The notes below the pieces were generated by a model that was not told the DNA's origin, did not search any database, and was given only the letters and a program-made list of their open reading frames with translations. This document shows, piece by piece, positions 50,919-62,224 of a stretch of 64,000 bases of DNA (its first letter is position 1; the number at the start of each line of letters is the position of its first letter). The stretch covers positions 372,001-436,000 of the forward strand of contig NZ_OCMY01000001.1 of the NCBI RefSeq assembly GCF_900215435.1. Reading direction: 5' to 3'. This DNA is from Candidatus Pantoea floridensis. GTDB lineage: Bacteria; Pseudomonadota; Gammaproteobacteria; Enterobacterales; Enterobacteriaceae. The translations under genes and the position numbers were made by a program.

Positions 50919-50925
50919 CATTACC

Positions 50926-51537
50926 TCATTGTCGTTGATCGTCCACCGTTACTCCTTTTGGCGGAGTAAAGGTGAATTTATCCGGGCTAATTGCGCCATT
51001 ATTCTGACTTTTTAGCTGATAATCGCTGTGCTGACCATCTTGCTCAACAGCACTGAACTTATTGATCGTGCCGGAGGAGGTAACATTGATAGTGAACTGC
51101 TTAAGATTGCCGTCACTACTTTTTGGGGTCAGCTCGAAGTTATCGCCTTTCTGCGAGATATTGTATTGCTTCCAGTCACTTGGCTGATTACGAGCAATAA
51201 GCATAAACGGGGTATTACTCGCGGCATTTTGCAGCAGGCTGACACTCGCTTGCTCAACGAATGGATTATAGAACCACAGATTCTTACCATCAGAAATAAT
51301 TACGCTTTCGTCTGGCGCAGTCATGTGCCAGTTAAACAGACTCGGACGTTTGACCCAAAGTTCGCCTTCACCGTCCTGCACATTCGCACCGCTGCCATCA
51401 GTCACTTTCTGACTAAAGCTGGCGTGGAAGCTGTTCACTTTATTTAGACGCTGTTGTAGATCGCTAGACGCATCCGCCAAAGCTGAAGCGGAAACAAAAC
51501 TGGCCAATAGGCCGCAGGCAATAACGCGTAATTTCAT
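50926..51537 (-). CDS. lolA: Outer-membrane lipoprotein carrier LolA
   Basis: Periplasmic chaperone that carries lipoproteins from LolCDE to LolB. It is 203 aa, as in E. coli. The signal peptide is 21 residues ([20 protein letters not shown] then A). The mature protein starts [20 protein letters not shown]. The conserved open-barrel segments [15 protein letters not shown] and [11 protein letters not shown] are present, and it ends [12 protein letters not shown]. The start 51537 is chosen for the signal peptide; an in-frame ATG at 51558 would add seven residues. It lies between ftsK and rarA. Confidence 0.96.
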   Translation of the reverse strand: MKLRVIACGLLASFVSASALADASSDLQQRLNKVNSFHASFSQKVTDGSGANVQDGEGELWVKRPSLFNWHMTAPDESVIISDGKNLWFYNPFVEQASVSLLQNAASNTPFMLIARNQPSDWKQYNISQKGDNFELTPKSSDGNLKQFTINVTSSGTINKFSAVEQDGQHSDYQLKSQNNGAISPDKFTFTPPKGVTVDDQRQ

Positions 51538-51665
51538 CTGATTCGATTCCTTATTCATTGTTTCCCGACACTTACAACATTAAACGTAGTTGCCGCCCTG
51601 TCTCTTCGACAGGAGAAAAAGCCGAAAGCTCCCGAAAATATGGGGATCGACCAACAGATAAACAA

Positions 51666-51687
51666 TGGGCCAGCGTTAACTGGCCCA
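51666..51687 (-). terminator. Possible terminator of ftsK
   Basis: TGGGCCAG and CTGGCCCA form a perfect 8-bp stem with a six-base loop, 25 bases past ftsK. The minus-strand tail TTGTTTAT is only moderately U-rich. Confidence 0.6.
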
Positions 51688-51711
51688 TGAGCAAACAACT
51701 GTACGCAGAAA

Positions 51712-54700
51712 TTACATCTCGTGTGGCGGCGGCGAAAGCACTTCGCGGTTACCATTGTGTCCAGGTTCAGAAACAATGCCTTGCGCTTCCATCTGCTCGA
51801 TGATGCGCGCTGCACGGTTATAACCAATGCGGAATTGACGCTGAACTCCGGAGATTGATGCACGCCGTTTTTCCACCACGAAAGAGACGGCCTGGTCGAA
51901 CAGCGGATCTAACTCTTCATCGCCCATCATCCCACCCGCAGCGCCCTCGCTCTCTTCACCGGCGGTGATACTCTCGATGTACTGCGGACGACCACGTGCT
52001 TTCCAGTCCTGAACCACTGCATGCACTTCCTGATCGCGTACAAACGCACCGTGCACACGCACAGGCATGGAGGAGTTAGGCGGCATGTAGAGCATGTCAC
52101 CCATCCCCAACAGTGATTCCGCGCCACCCTGATCAAGAATGGTGCGTGAATCAATCTTACTGGAAACTGTAAAGGCAATACGTGTTGGAATGTTGGCTTT
52201 GATCAGACCGGTGATGACGTCAACTGAAGGACGCTGCGTCGCCAGCACCAGGTGAATACCCGCCGCACGCGCTTTCTGTGCCAGACGAGCAATCAACTCC
52301 TCGACTTTCTTACCCACGGCCATCATCAGATCGGCAAATTCATCGACCAACACCACAATGTACGGCAGTTTTTCCAGTACCGGTGGCGTGGTATCCATAC
52401 TATCGCCCGGCTTCCAGAATGGATCGGGGATTGGTCGGCCCATCGCTGCAGCTTGCTCAATCTTTTCGTTGTAACCCGCAAGGTTACGCACGCCCAATGC
52501 TGACATCAGCTTATAGCGACGCTCCATCTCACCCACACTCCAGCGCAGCGCATTCGCCGCATCTTTCATATCGGTAACGACTTCGGTCAGCAGATGCGGA
52601 ATGCCTTCATAGACTGACAACTCCAGCATTTTGGGGTCGATCATGATAAAGCGCACCTCTTCCGGGGTAGCTTTATACAACATACTGATGATCATGGTGT
52701 TAACGCCCACTGATTTACCGGAACCGGTAGTACCAGCAACCAGTAAGTGAGGCATTTTCGCCAAATCAGCCACGACCGGCTGGCCAGCGATGTCTTTACC
52801 CAACACCACCGCAAGCGGAGAAGGATTTTCACGGAACTTAGGGCAATCCAGCACTTCGCGCAGATAAACGGTTTGACGATGTTTATTAGGTAACTCAAGC
52901 CCAACGTAAGGTTTACCGGGGATCACTTCCACTACGCGTACTGCGACGGCAGAGAGTGAGCGGGCCAGGTCTCGCGACAGATTTGAGATGCGTGAAGCCT
53001 TAACGCCCGGCGCCAAATCGAGTTCGAAACGGGTAATAACTGGGCCCGGTGAAATACCAACGACTTCGGCCTTCACACGATAATCGGCCAGTCGCGCTTC
53101 AACCAAACGCGCCGTTTGCTCGAGCGCAAACATATCAACGGGTTCTTCCTCTGATGGCGGCGGCGTGAGCAAATCCAATGTTGGCAGCGGCGTAGACGGT
53201 CTTTCCAGCGGCTGCTCATGGCGAACCAGGAACGGGTGGAACAAACTGTCCTGAACCGGCGCGGCAGGTTTTACGGGGGCCGCCGGCGCAGAATACACTT
53301 CCTGCTCGGGCGAAGACCAGGGGCTGCTTTCTTCACTCAATGAAGGCATCGGTTTAGGTTGTGACGGCTCAGGTTGCTGCCAATGCGCTGGCTCTTCAGC
53401 CTCTGGAGCTGCAGAAAGCGTGAACAGCGGCTCGCTTGGGCTATCATCAACCAAATCTTTCATTGGTGAGAAATCAAAGGCAGAAGACGTATCCAGATTA
53501 AAGACTGGAGTCTCCTTTTCCGCAGGTTCGTTATAGCGTTGCTGCTGCTGATCGGCAAACTGACGAGCAAGTTGCGCTTGCTGCAACGCATCTTCATCTT
53601 CGGGCTCAGCCACATTCTGCCAGCTTTCACCATAACGATTCTGCTGCTGAGACTGGAAGGCCTCACGCAATTGCGCTTCCTGTAACGCAACATCATCCTC
53701 ATGCGACGTCGCGCTATAGCTGGCCGTCACCTCAGGCTGCTGCTGTTCAGCTTCTTTTGCCTGCTCTTCCGCCATACGTTGTGAAGGCAGCTTAATACCA
53801 TACGACGCCAATTCACGACGCGTTGGTAATTTGACTTTGTTCGGACGCGGCAATTCTGGGCCAATGCCCTGCTTCACTTGCGGGTTGTAATCACGCTCGG
53901 GCACGATATCAAATGCTGGCGAGTAGGCCGAAGTTGATGACGCCGTTTTTATCGCCCCCGCGGCCAATGATGCGGCAGCGGCGGTATTTAATGGCGCTGA
54001 AGACGGGGCTGCATCCTGCCAGTTTCCCATGCTTGGGCCTTCGTCATCCTCTGCAGGTGAAAAGGGTGAAGGCACCGGTTCATTTGGCACTTCGAAGCGA
54101 TAACGCGGTGTCGAGGATTGCACGACCGGTTCCGGTGTCGCAGTAACGGGCTCGGGAGCAAAAGTCGACGCTGGCACGGGTTCAACAGAACGTGGTACAG
54201 GTGCAGGTTCTACGGACGCGCTGTTCCCTGGCTGCGCGGCTGCTGGCGCTTGTTGTGCGGCTTGCGTGGTGACAGCAATTGCAGCGGCAGTTGCGGCACT
54301 GGCTTTGGCCAGCAGCGGATCATCACCTAAAGCTTCTGTAACGGGTTCGCTAATTTTGCGGGGTTTCGCCAACAATACATCATCGTCTGCGCTTTCAAAC
54401 TGAGCTGCAGGCAATGAAACCGGCACATCATCAGACTGCTCCTCGTCGTCATACTCCTCTTCCTGCCACGGTTCTTCATGTCGTGAGCGATTACTGGCAA
54501 ACGTCAGAACGCCCATCACGACACCGCCGATTCTTTCAGCGATAGTCAGCCAGGACCAACCGGTATACAGCGTGATGCCTGCCGCCCATACACACAGCAG
54601 CGTCAGCGTGCCGCCCGCTGAACTAAACCAAGGTGCCATGGCATTGCTTACCAGGCTGCCAATAACGCCGCCTGAGGCAAAATACCAGATGTCATCGACG

Positions 54701-55098
54701 TTCAGCGCAGCAAGACCGCAAGTCGTCACGACTAATGCCAGCACACCAATCAGGCGCAGACCAACGGCAAAGTAGTCGATGTAATCCTGGCGGTCACGCT
54801 GACGGAAAGTGATCCAACAAAGACCAATAATGACCGGAGGAATGGCGTAGGCCATCACGCCGAAAATGAATAACAGCGTATCTGCCAGCCATGCGCCGAC
54901 GCTGCCACCCAGATTATGGATGGGCTCGTGCCATGCGGTTTGTGACCAGCTTGGATCTGAAGGGTTAAAACTAACCAGCGACACCATCAAATAGATGGCG
55001 AACAAGGCCACAAGAATGAGCAACGCTTCCAGTAGACGACGTCCACTGCTCAGCGGTTGTAACGAAACATCTTTATCTTCTGTATATTCCTGGCTCAA
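51712..55098 (-). CDS. ftsK: Cell division DNA translocase FtsK
   Basis: Septum-anchored motor that pumps chromosome termini and activates XerCD at dif. It is 1128 aa. The N-terminal membrane domain has four helices (about 20-190). A proline/glutamine/alanine-rich linker follows (about 200-640), then the RecA-type motor with Walker [14 protein letters not shown] near 790-800 and [13 protein letters not shown]. The C-terminal gamma winged helix that reads KOPS is present ([20 protein letters not shown]). The start codon is TTG (protein [11 protein letters not shown], matching E. coli). The linker is about 200 residues shorter than in E. coli and contains two imperfect copies of an AQLxxxFxxQQQxRY unit instead of long PQQ repeats. 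Confidence 0.95.
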   Translation of the reverse strand: MSQEYTEDKDVSLQPLSSGRRLLEALLILVALFAIYLMVSLVSFNPSDPSWSQTAWHEPIHNLGGSVGAWLADTLLFIFGVMAYAIPPVIIGLCWITFRQRDRQDYIDYFAVGLRLIGVLALVVTTCGLAALNVDDIWYFASGGVIGSLVSNAMAPWFSSAGGTLTLLCVWAAGITLYTGWSWLTIAERIGGVVMGVLTFASNRSRHEEPWQEEEYDDEEQSDDVPVSLPAAQFESADDDVLLAKPRKISEPVTEALGDDPLLAKASAATAAAIAVTTQAAQQAPAAAQPGNSASVEPAPVPRSVEPVPASTFAPEPVTATPEPVVQSSTPRYRFEVPNEPVPSPFSPAEDDEGPSMGNWQDAAPSSAPLNTAAAASLAAGAIKTASSTSAYSPAFDIVPERDYNPQVKQGIGPELPRPNKVKLPTRRELASYGIKLPSQRMAEEQAKEAEQQQPEVTASYSATSHEDDVALQEAQLREAFQSQQQNRYGESWQNVAEPEDEDALQQAQLARQFADQQQQRYNEPAEKETPVFNLDTSSAFDFSPMKDLVDDSPSEPLFTLSAAPEAEEPAHWQQPEPSQPKPMPSLSEESSPWSSPEQEVYSAPAAPVKPAAPVQDSLFHPFLVRHEQPLERPSTPLPTLDLLTPPPSEEEPVDMFALEQTARLVEARLADYRVKAEVVGISPGPVITRFELDLAPGVKASRISNLSRDLARSLSAVAVRVVEVIPGKPYVGLELPNKHRQTVYLREVLDCPKFRENPSPLAVVLGKDIAGQPVVADLAKMPHLLVAGTTGSGKSVGVNTMIISMLYKATPEEVRFIMIDPKMLELSVYEGIPHLLTEVVTDMKDAANALRWSVGEMERRYKLMSALGVRNLAGYNEKIEQAAAMGRPIPDPFWKPGDSMDTTPPVLEKLPYIVVLVDEFADLMMAVGKKVEELIARLAQKARAAGIHLVLATQRPSVDVITGLIKANIPTRIAFTVSSKIDSRTILDQGGAESLLGMGDMLYMPPNSSMPVRVHGAFVRDQEVHAVVQDWKARGRPQYIESITAGEESEGAAGGMMGDEELDPLFDQAVSFVVEKRRASISGVQRQFRIGYNRAARIIEQMEAQGIVSEPGHNGNREVLSPPPHEM

Positions 55099-55137
55099 GA
55101 GAACTCTCCAGGTGCCTGTAAATTAAGAAGGCAACAA

Positions 55138-55155
55138 CGTCGGGCATGCCCGACG
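55138..55155. repeat. Perfect 18-bp palindrome between lrp and ftsK
   Basis: CGTCGGGCATGCCCGACG is fully self-complementary. On the minus strand it is followed by TTGTTGCC, so it could act as a weak terminator of lrp, or as a REP-like element. Confidence 0.5.
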
Positions 55156-55217
55156 CTGGTCCTGTATGAATTCACAGGAGTGTACCGAAATCCTGCAAGC
55201 TTTGCACCTGCCCTGCA

Positions 55218-55712
55218 CTACCGGGTTTTGATCACCAGACGATTGCTCTGTTTGACCTCTTCCATCACCACGTAGGTACGGGTGTCGTTTACGCCCGGCA
55301 GGCGTAGCAAGGTTTCACCCAGCAGCTTACGATAGGCGGACATATCAGGTACGCGCGTTTTCAGCAGGTAGTCAAAGTCACCTGAAACCAGGTGACACTC
55401 TTGAGTTTCCTCAAGTTTTTGCACTGCGGCGTTAAATTGTTCAAACACATCAGGCGCGCCACGATTCAGAGTAATCTCAACGAATACCAGCAGTGAAGCG
55501 TCCAGATAATGTGGGTTGAGCTGAGCGGTGTAACCCAGAATGAAGCCCTGACGCTCCAGGCGACGCACGCGCTCAAGACAAGGTGTCGGCGATAATCCAA
55601 CCCGTTTCGATAGCTCGACATTGGAAATACGACCGTCTTTCTGCAGCTCATTCAGAATATTTCTGTCGATACGATCTAAATCTTTTCCGGGGCGTTTCTT
55701 ATTGTCTACCAT
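55218..55712 (-). CDS. lrp: Leucine-responsive regulatory protein Lrp
   Basis: Global regulator of amino-acid metabolism and adhesion, an AsnC-family octamer/hexadecamer. It is 164 aa and almost unchanged from E. coli. The N-terminal helix-turn-helix is at about residues 30-50 (GRISNVELSKRVGLSPTPCLERV). The C-terminal RAM effector domain contains FVEITLNRGAPDVF and HLVSGDFDYLLKTRVPDM. Start ATG 55712 (MVDNKKRPGKDLD) matches E. coli; the in-frame extension to 55751 is rejected. A long upstream leader region lies between it and divergent trxB. Confidence 0.98.
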   Translation of the reverse strand: MVDNKKRPGKDLDRIDRNILNELQKDGRISNVELSKRVGLSPTPCLERVRRLERQGFILGYTAQLNPHYLDASLLVFVEITLNRGAPDVFEQFNAAVQKLEETQECHLVSGDFDYLLKTRVPDMSAYRKLLGETLLRLPGVNDTRTYVVMEEVKQSNRLVIKTR

Positions 55713-57198
<1,486 letters not shown>

Positions 57199-57228
57199 GT
57201 TGTTAATAACCTGATCATAATCGCTACG

Positions 57229-57256
57229 AGGCGGCCAGTTTTGGTCGCCTTTTTTG
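57229..57256 (+). terminator. Rho-independent terminator of trxB
   Basis: AGGCGGCCA and TGGTCGCCT pair (one G-T) around a GTTT loop and are followed by T6, 30 bases past trxB. Confidence 0.85.
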
Positions 57257-57343
57257 TTACCTGCATGCTACAGTTCAGGCGCCCGACATTGCTGGGTTTT
57301 CATCCGGGATTCATATCTCTTTTGAGTTACCAAACGGCATCGC

Positions 57344-59113
57344 ATGAACAAATCACGGCAACAAGAACTTCTCCGCTGGCTTCGTCAGCAACGGCATCAT
57401 GGTGCGCGCAGCTTACGCGTGGCTTCACTGTTGGGTTTTGCTGGCGCATTAGTGATTATCGCGCAAGCCTGGCTACTGGCGTCGCTTTTACAAAATCTGA
57501 TTGTGGCGCAACAGCCTCGCGCAACGCTTCTCAACGATTTCCTGCTATTACTGCTGTGCTTTGTTCTACGAGCAGGTTTGCACTATGCACGCGAAATGGC
57601 AGGGCATCGTGCTGGCGTCGCGATTCGTCGTGCGCTACGTCAGCAGGTGCTGGATCGGCTCAGTGCATTAGGTCCTGCCTGGATACAGGGCAAGCCCGCT
57701 GGTAGCTGGGCTACACTGCTGCTCGAACAAATCGAAGAGATGCAGGAATATTACGCGCGCTATTTGCCGCAAATGTCACTCGCTGTCTTGATTCCGCTGG
57801 CCATTTTGATTGCCCTATTCCCAATCAATTGGGCAGCCGGGCTGATTCTACTCGTGACCGCGCCGCTCATTCCGCTGTTTATGGCAATGGTCGGTATGGG
57901 GGCAGCGGATGCGAATCGTCGTAACTTCCTGGCCCTGGCAAGGCTTAGCGGCGATTTCTACGATCGTTTGCGGGGTCGTGAAACGCTGCGCCTGTTCCAT
58001 CGTGCCGCCGCCGAAGAGCAGGCACTCGCCAATAGCACTACAGATTTCCGCCAGCGCACCATGGAAGTGTTGCGCCTGGCTTTCCTCTCCTCCGCCGTGC
58101 TGGAGTTTTTCGCTTCTCTGGCGATAGCGGTCGTGGCGGTCTATTTCGGCTTCTCCTATCTTGGCGAATTAAATTTTGGCCATTACAGTACCGGCGTAAC
58201 GCTCTTTGCCGGATTCCTGGCGTTGATTTTAGCACCGGAGTTTTTCCAACCCTTGCGCGACTTAGGCACCTTCTATCACGCTAAAGCCCAGGCGATTGGT
58301 GGAGCAGATGCGCTGGATCAGTTTCTCCGCGAAAGCCCCGATACCGTCACTGAACAAGATTCGACAGTGCTTTCCCTCGCTGCACCGCTGGTGATACAGG
58401 CGAAGAATTTGGTCGTGGTGACCGCCAGAGGCGAGGCATTATCGCAGCCGCTGAATTTCACCCTTGCTGCCGGTAAGCGTGTCGCCTTGGTAGGACAAAG
58501 CGGTGCAGGGAAAACGGCGTTGATGAACGTACTGCTGGGCTTCCTGCCTTACCAGGGTTCTCTGTGGATAAATGGTCAGGAACTGCGGGAGATCAATCGC
58601 GATAGCTGGCAACACCATCTCGCATGGGTAGGACAAAATCCGCATTTACCTGCCTTAACGCTGCGTGAAAACTTGCTGCTGAACAACCATGTGGATGACG
58701 TCACGCTTAAAGCTGTGCTTCAGAAAGCGGGAGTAACTGAGTTTTTAGACCGTCTGCCACAAGGATTAGATACCGTTCTGGGCGATGGAGGAATTGGCCT
58801 TTCCGTTGGTCAGGCGCAGCGTGTTGCTGTTGCGCGTGCGCTACTTAAACCCGCGCAACTGTTGCTGCTTGATGAGCCCGGATCTGGCCTTGATAGTCAA
58901 AGTGAACAACACGTTATCAACGCATTACACGAGGCGGCAACACAACAGACCACGCTCATGATCACCCATCAACTTAACGATCTGGAGAACTGGGACGAAG
59001 TGTGGGTCATGCAGGCGGGACAGTTGATCCAGCAAGGTCATTGGCAGCAGTTGATTGCACAGGATGGACCGTTACGCCAGATGGTTAAACATCGTCTGAA
59101 GGAGATCGCATGA
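57344..59113 (+). CDS. cydD: Heme/thiol ABC transporter subunit CydD
   Basis: One half of the heterodimeric ABC exporter CydDC, needed for cytochrome bd assembly and periplasmic cysteine/glutathione homeostasis. It is 589 aa. A six-helix membrane domain covers about 20-320. Walker A GQSGAGKT is at about 384-391, the signature is degenerate (LSVGQAQRVAVARAL instead of LSGGQ), Walker B LLLLDEPGSGLD, and the switch histidine is in MITHQLND. Its stop overlaps the cydC start (ATGA). It lies downstream of trxB. Confidence 0.96.
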   Translation: MNKSRQQELLRWLRQQRHHGARSLRVASLLGFAGALVIIAQAWLLASLLQNLIVAQQPRATLLNDFLLLLLCFVLRAGLHYAREMAGHRAGVAIRRALRQQVLDRLSALGPAWIQGKPAGSWATLLLEQIEEMQEYYARYLPQMSLAVLIPLAILIALFPINWAAGLILLVTAPLIPLFMAMVGMGAADANRRNFLALARLSGDFYDRLRGRETLRLFHRAAAEEQALANSTTDFRQRTMEVLRLAFLSSAVLEFFASLAIAVVAVYFGFSYLGELNFGHYSTGVTLFAGFLALILAPEFFQPLRDLGTFYHAKAQAIGGADALDQFLRESPDTVTEQDSTVLSLAAPLVIQAKNLVVVTARGEALSQPLNFTLAAGKRVALVGQSGAGKTALMNVLLGFLPYQGSLWINGQELREINRDSWQHHLAWVGQNPHLPALTLRENLLLNNHVDDVTLKAVLQKAGVTEFLDRLPQGLDTVLGDGGIGLSVGQAQRVAVARALLKPAQLLLLDEPGSGLDSQSEQHVINALHEAATQQTTLMITHQLNDLENWDEVWVMQAGQLIQQGHWQQLIAQDGPLRQMVKHRLKEIA

Positions 59114-60843
59114 TGAACAGCTTATTGCCCTTTCTGCGTCTTTTTCGTCGTCACCCGTGGCGACTGGGACTTGGCATTATTCTCGCGATCGTCACCTTAC
59201 TCGCTAGCATTGGACTACTAACGCTATCAGGCTGGTTTCTCGCCGCATCTTCCCTGGCGGGTGTCGCTGGACTTTACAGCTTCAATTACATGCTGCCTGC
59301 CGCAGGCGTGCGAGGTGCGGCTATTACGCGGACGGCAGCACGCTATTTTGAGCGTTTGGTAAGCCATGATGCCACCTTCCGCGTACTACAACATTTGCGG
59401 GTATTCACCTTCAGCAAACTTATTGCGTTGGCACCTGAACAGTTAGCGCGTTTTCGTCAGGGTGAATTACTGAACCGCTTCGTCAGCGATGTGGATACGC
59501 TAGATCACCTTTATCTGCGGGTGATTTCCCCCCTGGTTGGCGCAGCCGTCGTCATCGTGGTCTTCACCTGCGGTTTAGCCCTGCTGGATGTCCCGTTAGC
59601 ACTGCTGTTGGGAGGCGTCATGCTACTTACGCTGCTACTTATGCCACCGCTTTTCTGGCGTTTAGGTACGGCATCTGGACATCAAATTGCGCAACATCAA
59701 TCCCGCTGGCGCATGCAATTAACACATTGGCTTACCGGATTATCTGAGCTGAAGATCTATGGCGCAGCGCAGCTATGGCGCAAACATCTCAATCTAGAAG
59801 AGTTCCGCTGGCAACAGGCACAACGCCGGCAGCATCGTTTGCAGGCGCTGGCGCAAAGTCTGTTAATGCTGATCAGTGGAGCTACGGTCACGCTTCTGCT
59901 GTGGATTTCTGCCAACGGCGTAGGCGATAATTCTGCTCCAGGTGCACTGATTGCGCTGTTTGTATTCTGTGGATTAGCGGCCTTTGAAGCCCTTGCACCG
60001 GTTGCCGCCGCCTTTCTGCCTCTGGCGCAGGTGAGCGGCGCTGCACAGCGCGTGCAGGAGATCATTGAACAACCCGCAGCCATTCGTTTCCCCAGCGTTA
60101 AGGTTGAAAGCGCTGCGGGTATTCACTTAAAACTGGAAAACATCTGCTTCAGCTATCCGCAACGTCCAGAACCCGTATTACAGCATTTCTCCTTATCACT
60201 TCGTGCTGGCGAACATGTGGCACTCCTTGGGCCGACTGGCTGCGGCAAATCGAGTCTGTTAGCCCTGATTACCCGAGGATGGGAAGCACAACGAGGCTCA
60301 ATCACGTTGAATGACATCGCGCTGGCTGATTGGGATGAAGCAACGTTGCGAAGCCGCATTAGCGTCGTTACGCAGCGCGTACATTTGTTCAGCCAAACAT
60401 TGCGCGATAATTTGTTGCTGGCCAAACCAAACGCCACTGATGAGCAGTTAGTTGAGGTGCTGCATCACGTTGGTTTGCCACAGCTTGTCGAACAGAGCGA
60501 AGGTTTGAATGCATGGATGGGTGATGGCGGCCGACCGCTATCCGGCGGCGAAATGCGTCGCCTGGCGATTGCTCGTGCATTGCTGCACGATGGCGATTTA
60601 TGGTTACTCGATGAGCCCACCGAAGGTTTGGATGCCAGCACCGAACAGCAGATTCTTGCGCTGTTGCGGCACGTGAGCAGCGGTAAAACGTTGATTATGG
60701 TGACGCATCGCTTGACCGGTTTAGACGCAATGGATCGTATTTGCGTGATGGATCAGGGGCAGATTGTTGAATCCGGTACCCACGCCGAATTAATCTCAAA
60801 AGCAGGCCGCTACTGGCGTTTCCATCAGCGCTTTACGCTATAG
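59110..60843 (+). CDS. cydC: Heme/thiol ABC transporter subunit CydC
   Basis: Partner of CydD in the CydDC exporter. It is 577 aa. A membrane domain covers about 15-320 (IILAIVTLLASIGLLTLSGW). Walker A is GPTGCGKS, the full signature LSGGEMRR, Walker B LWLLDEPTEGLD and the switch MVTHRLTG. Two adjacent ATG codons (59110 and 59113) are both usable; AAGGAG at 59099-59104 serves either, and E. coli alignment slightly favours the second. Translation is coupled to cydD. aat follows after about 33 bases. Confidence 0.96.
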   Translation: MMNSLLPFLRLFRRHPWRLGLGIILAIVTLLASIGLLTLSGWFLAASSLAGVAGLYSFNYMLPAAGVRGAAITRTAARYFERLVSHDATFRVLQHLRVFTFSKLIALAPEQLARFRQGELLNRFVSDVDTLDHLYLRVISPLVGAAVVIVVFTCGLALLDVPLALLLGGVMLLTLLLMPPLFWRLGTASGHQIAQHQSRWRMQLTHWLTGLSELKIYGAAQLWRKHLNLEEFRWQQAQRRQHRLQALAQSLLMLISGATVTLLLWISANGVGDNSAPGALIALFVFCGLAAFEALAPVAAAFLPLAQVSGAAQRVQEIIEQPAAIRFPSVKVESAAGIHLKLENICFSYPQRPEPVLQHFSLSLRAGEHVALLGPTGCGKSSLLALITRGWEAQRGSITLNDIALADWDEATLRSRISVVTQRVHLFSQTLRDNLLLAKPNATDEQLVEVLHHVGLPQLVEQSEGLNAWMGDGGRPLSGGEMRRLAIARALLHDGDLWLLDEPTEGLDASTEQQILALLRHVSSGKTLIMVTHRLTGLDAMDRICVMDQGQIVESGTHAELISKAGRYWRFHQRFTL

Positions 60844-60876
60844 TCTTAGCCAACAGCACTGAGTGTGATTAATGCA

Positions 60877-61569
60877 ATGAGACTGATACAGCTTTCACGG
60901 GATTCATTAAATTTCCCCCCCCCTGAAATGGCACTGCGCGAGCCAAATGGATTATTGGCGATGGGCGGCGATCTCTCCCCTGCCCGTTTAATGAATGCTT
61001 ATCAGCGTGGCATTTTCCCGTGGTTTTCTCCTGGCGATCCCATACTTTGGTGGTCGCCGGATCCTCGCGCAGTGATGTTGCCGGAATCATTCCATCTCAG
61101 CCGCAGTATGGCGCGCTTCCATAAGCGATCGCCTTATCGTGTCACCATGAATCATGCCTTTCCTCAGGTGCTGGAAGGCTGCGCCAGCAATCGCCAGGAA
61201 GGTACCTGGATCACTTTTGAAGTGAAACGCGCCTGGTTACGTTTATACGAATTAGGCCATGCGCATTCGATTGAGGTGTGGAACGATCAGCAACTGGTAG
61301 GTGGCATGTATGGATTGGCGCTGGGACAAATCTTTTGCGGCGAGTCGATGTTTAGCCGCCAGGAAAATGCCTCAAAAACTGCGCTTTGGGTGTTCTCGCA
61401 GCATTTTCTTGCTCATCATGGGCGGTTAATAGATTGCCAGGTACTGAATCCGCATACTGCCTCGCTGGGAGCGGTTGAAATCCCCCGTGTCGATTACTTA
61501 CAGTACGTGCAAAAGCTGGCGTGGCAACCCGTTTTAGATCATTGCTGGCAAACACAAACCCTTTTTTGA
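60877..61569 (+). CDS. aat: Leucyl/phenylalanyl-tRNA-protein transferase
   Basis: Adds leucine or phenylalanine from aminoacyl-tRNA to proteins with N-terminal Arg or Lys, marking them for ClpS-ClpAP. It is 230 aa. Family landmarks are [52 protein letters not shown] and [16 protein letters not shown]. The ATG at 60877 ([10 protein letters not shown]) matches E. coli; the in-frame GTG at 60865 is rejected. The ribosome site is weak (GAGTG), and the gene may be read with cydDC. Its partner clpA is encoded about 650 bases downstream on the other strand. Confidence 0.95.
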   Translation: MRLIQLSRDSLNFPPPEMALREPNGLLAMGGDLSPARLMNAYQRGIFPWFSPGDPILWWSPDPRAVMLPESFHLSRSMARFHKRSPYRVTMNHAFPQVLEGCASNRQEGTWITFEVKRAWLRLYELGHAHSIEVWNDQQLVGGMYGLALGQIFCGESMFSRQENASKTALWVFSQHFLAHHGRLIDCQVLNPHTASLGAVEIPRVDYLQYVQKLAWQPVLDHCWQTQTLF

Positions 61570-62134
<565 letters not shown>

Positions 62135-62176
62135 GTAACTGTTCACACCTCGCGTTGGTTACCTTTATTTAGCGCG

Positions 62177-62208
62177 AAAAAAAGGCCGGATTCGCATCCG
62201 GCCTTTTT
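62177..62208. terminator. Bidirectional terminator between infA and clpA
   Basis: AGGCCGGAT and ATCCGGCCT form a perfect 9-bp stem with a TCGC loop, preceded by A6 and followed by T4, so it works in both directions. It lies 43 bases past infA and 17 past clpA. Confidence 0.93.
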
Positions 62209-62224
62209 CATATCTACGCCACAA

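Noticed and set aside
57344..59113. Non-functional ABC signature in CydD (LSVGQ)
   Set aside because: A degenerate signature in one half of a heterodimeric exporter is common and CydC carries the full motif, so this is not damage.
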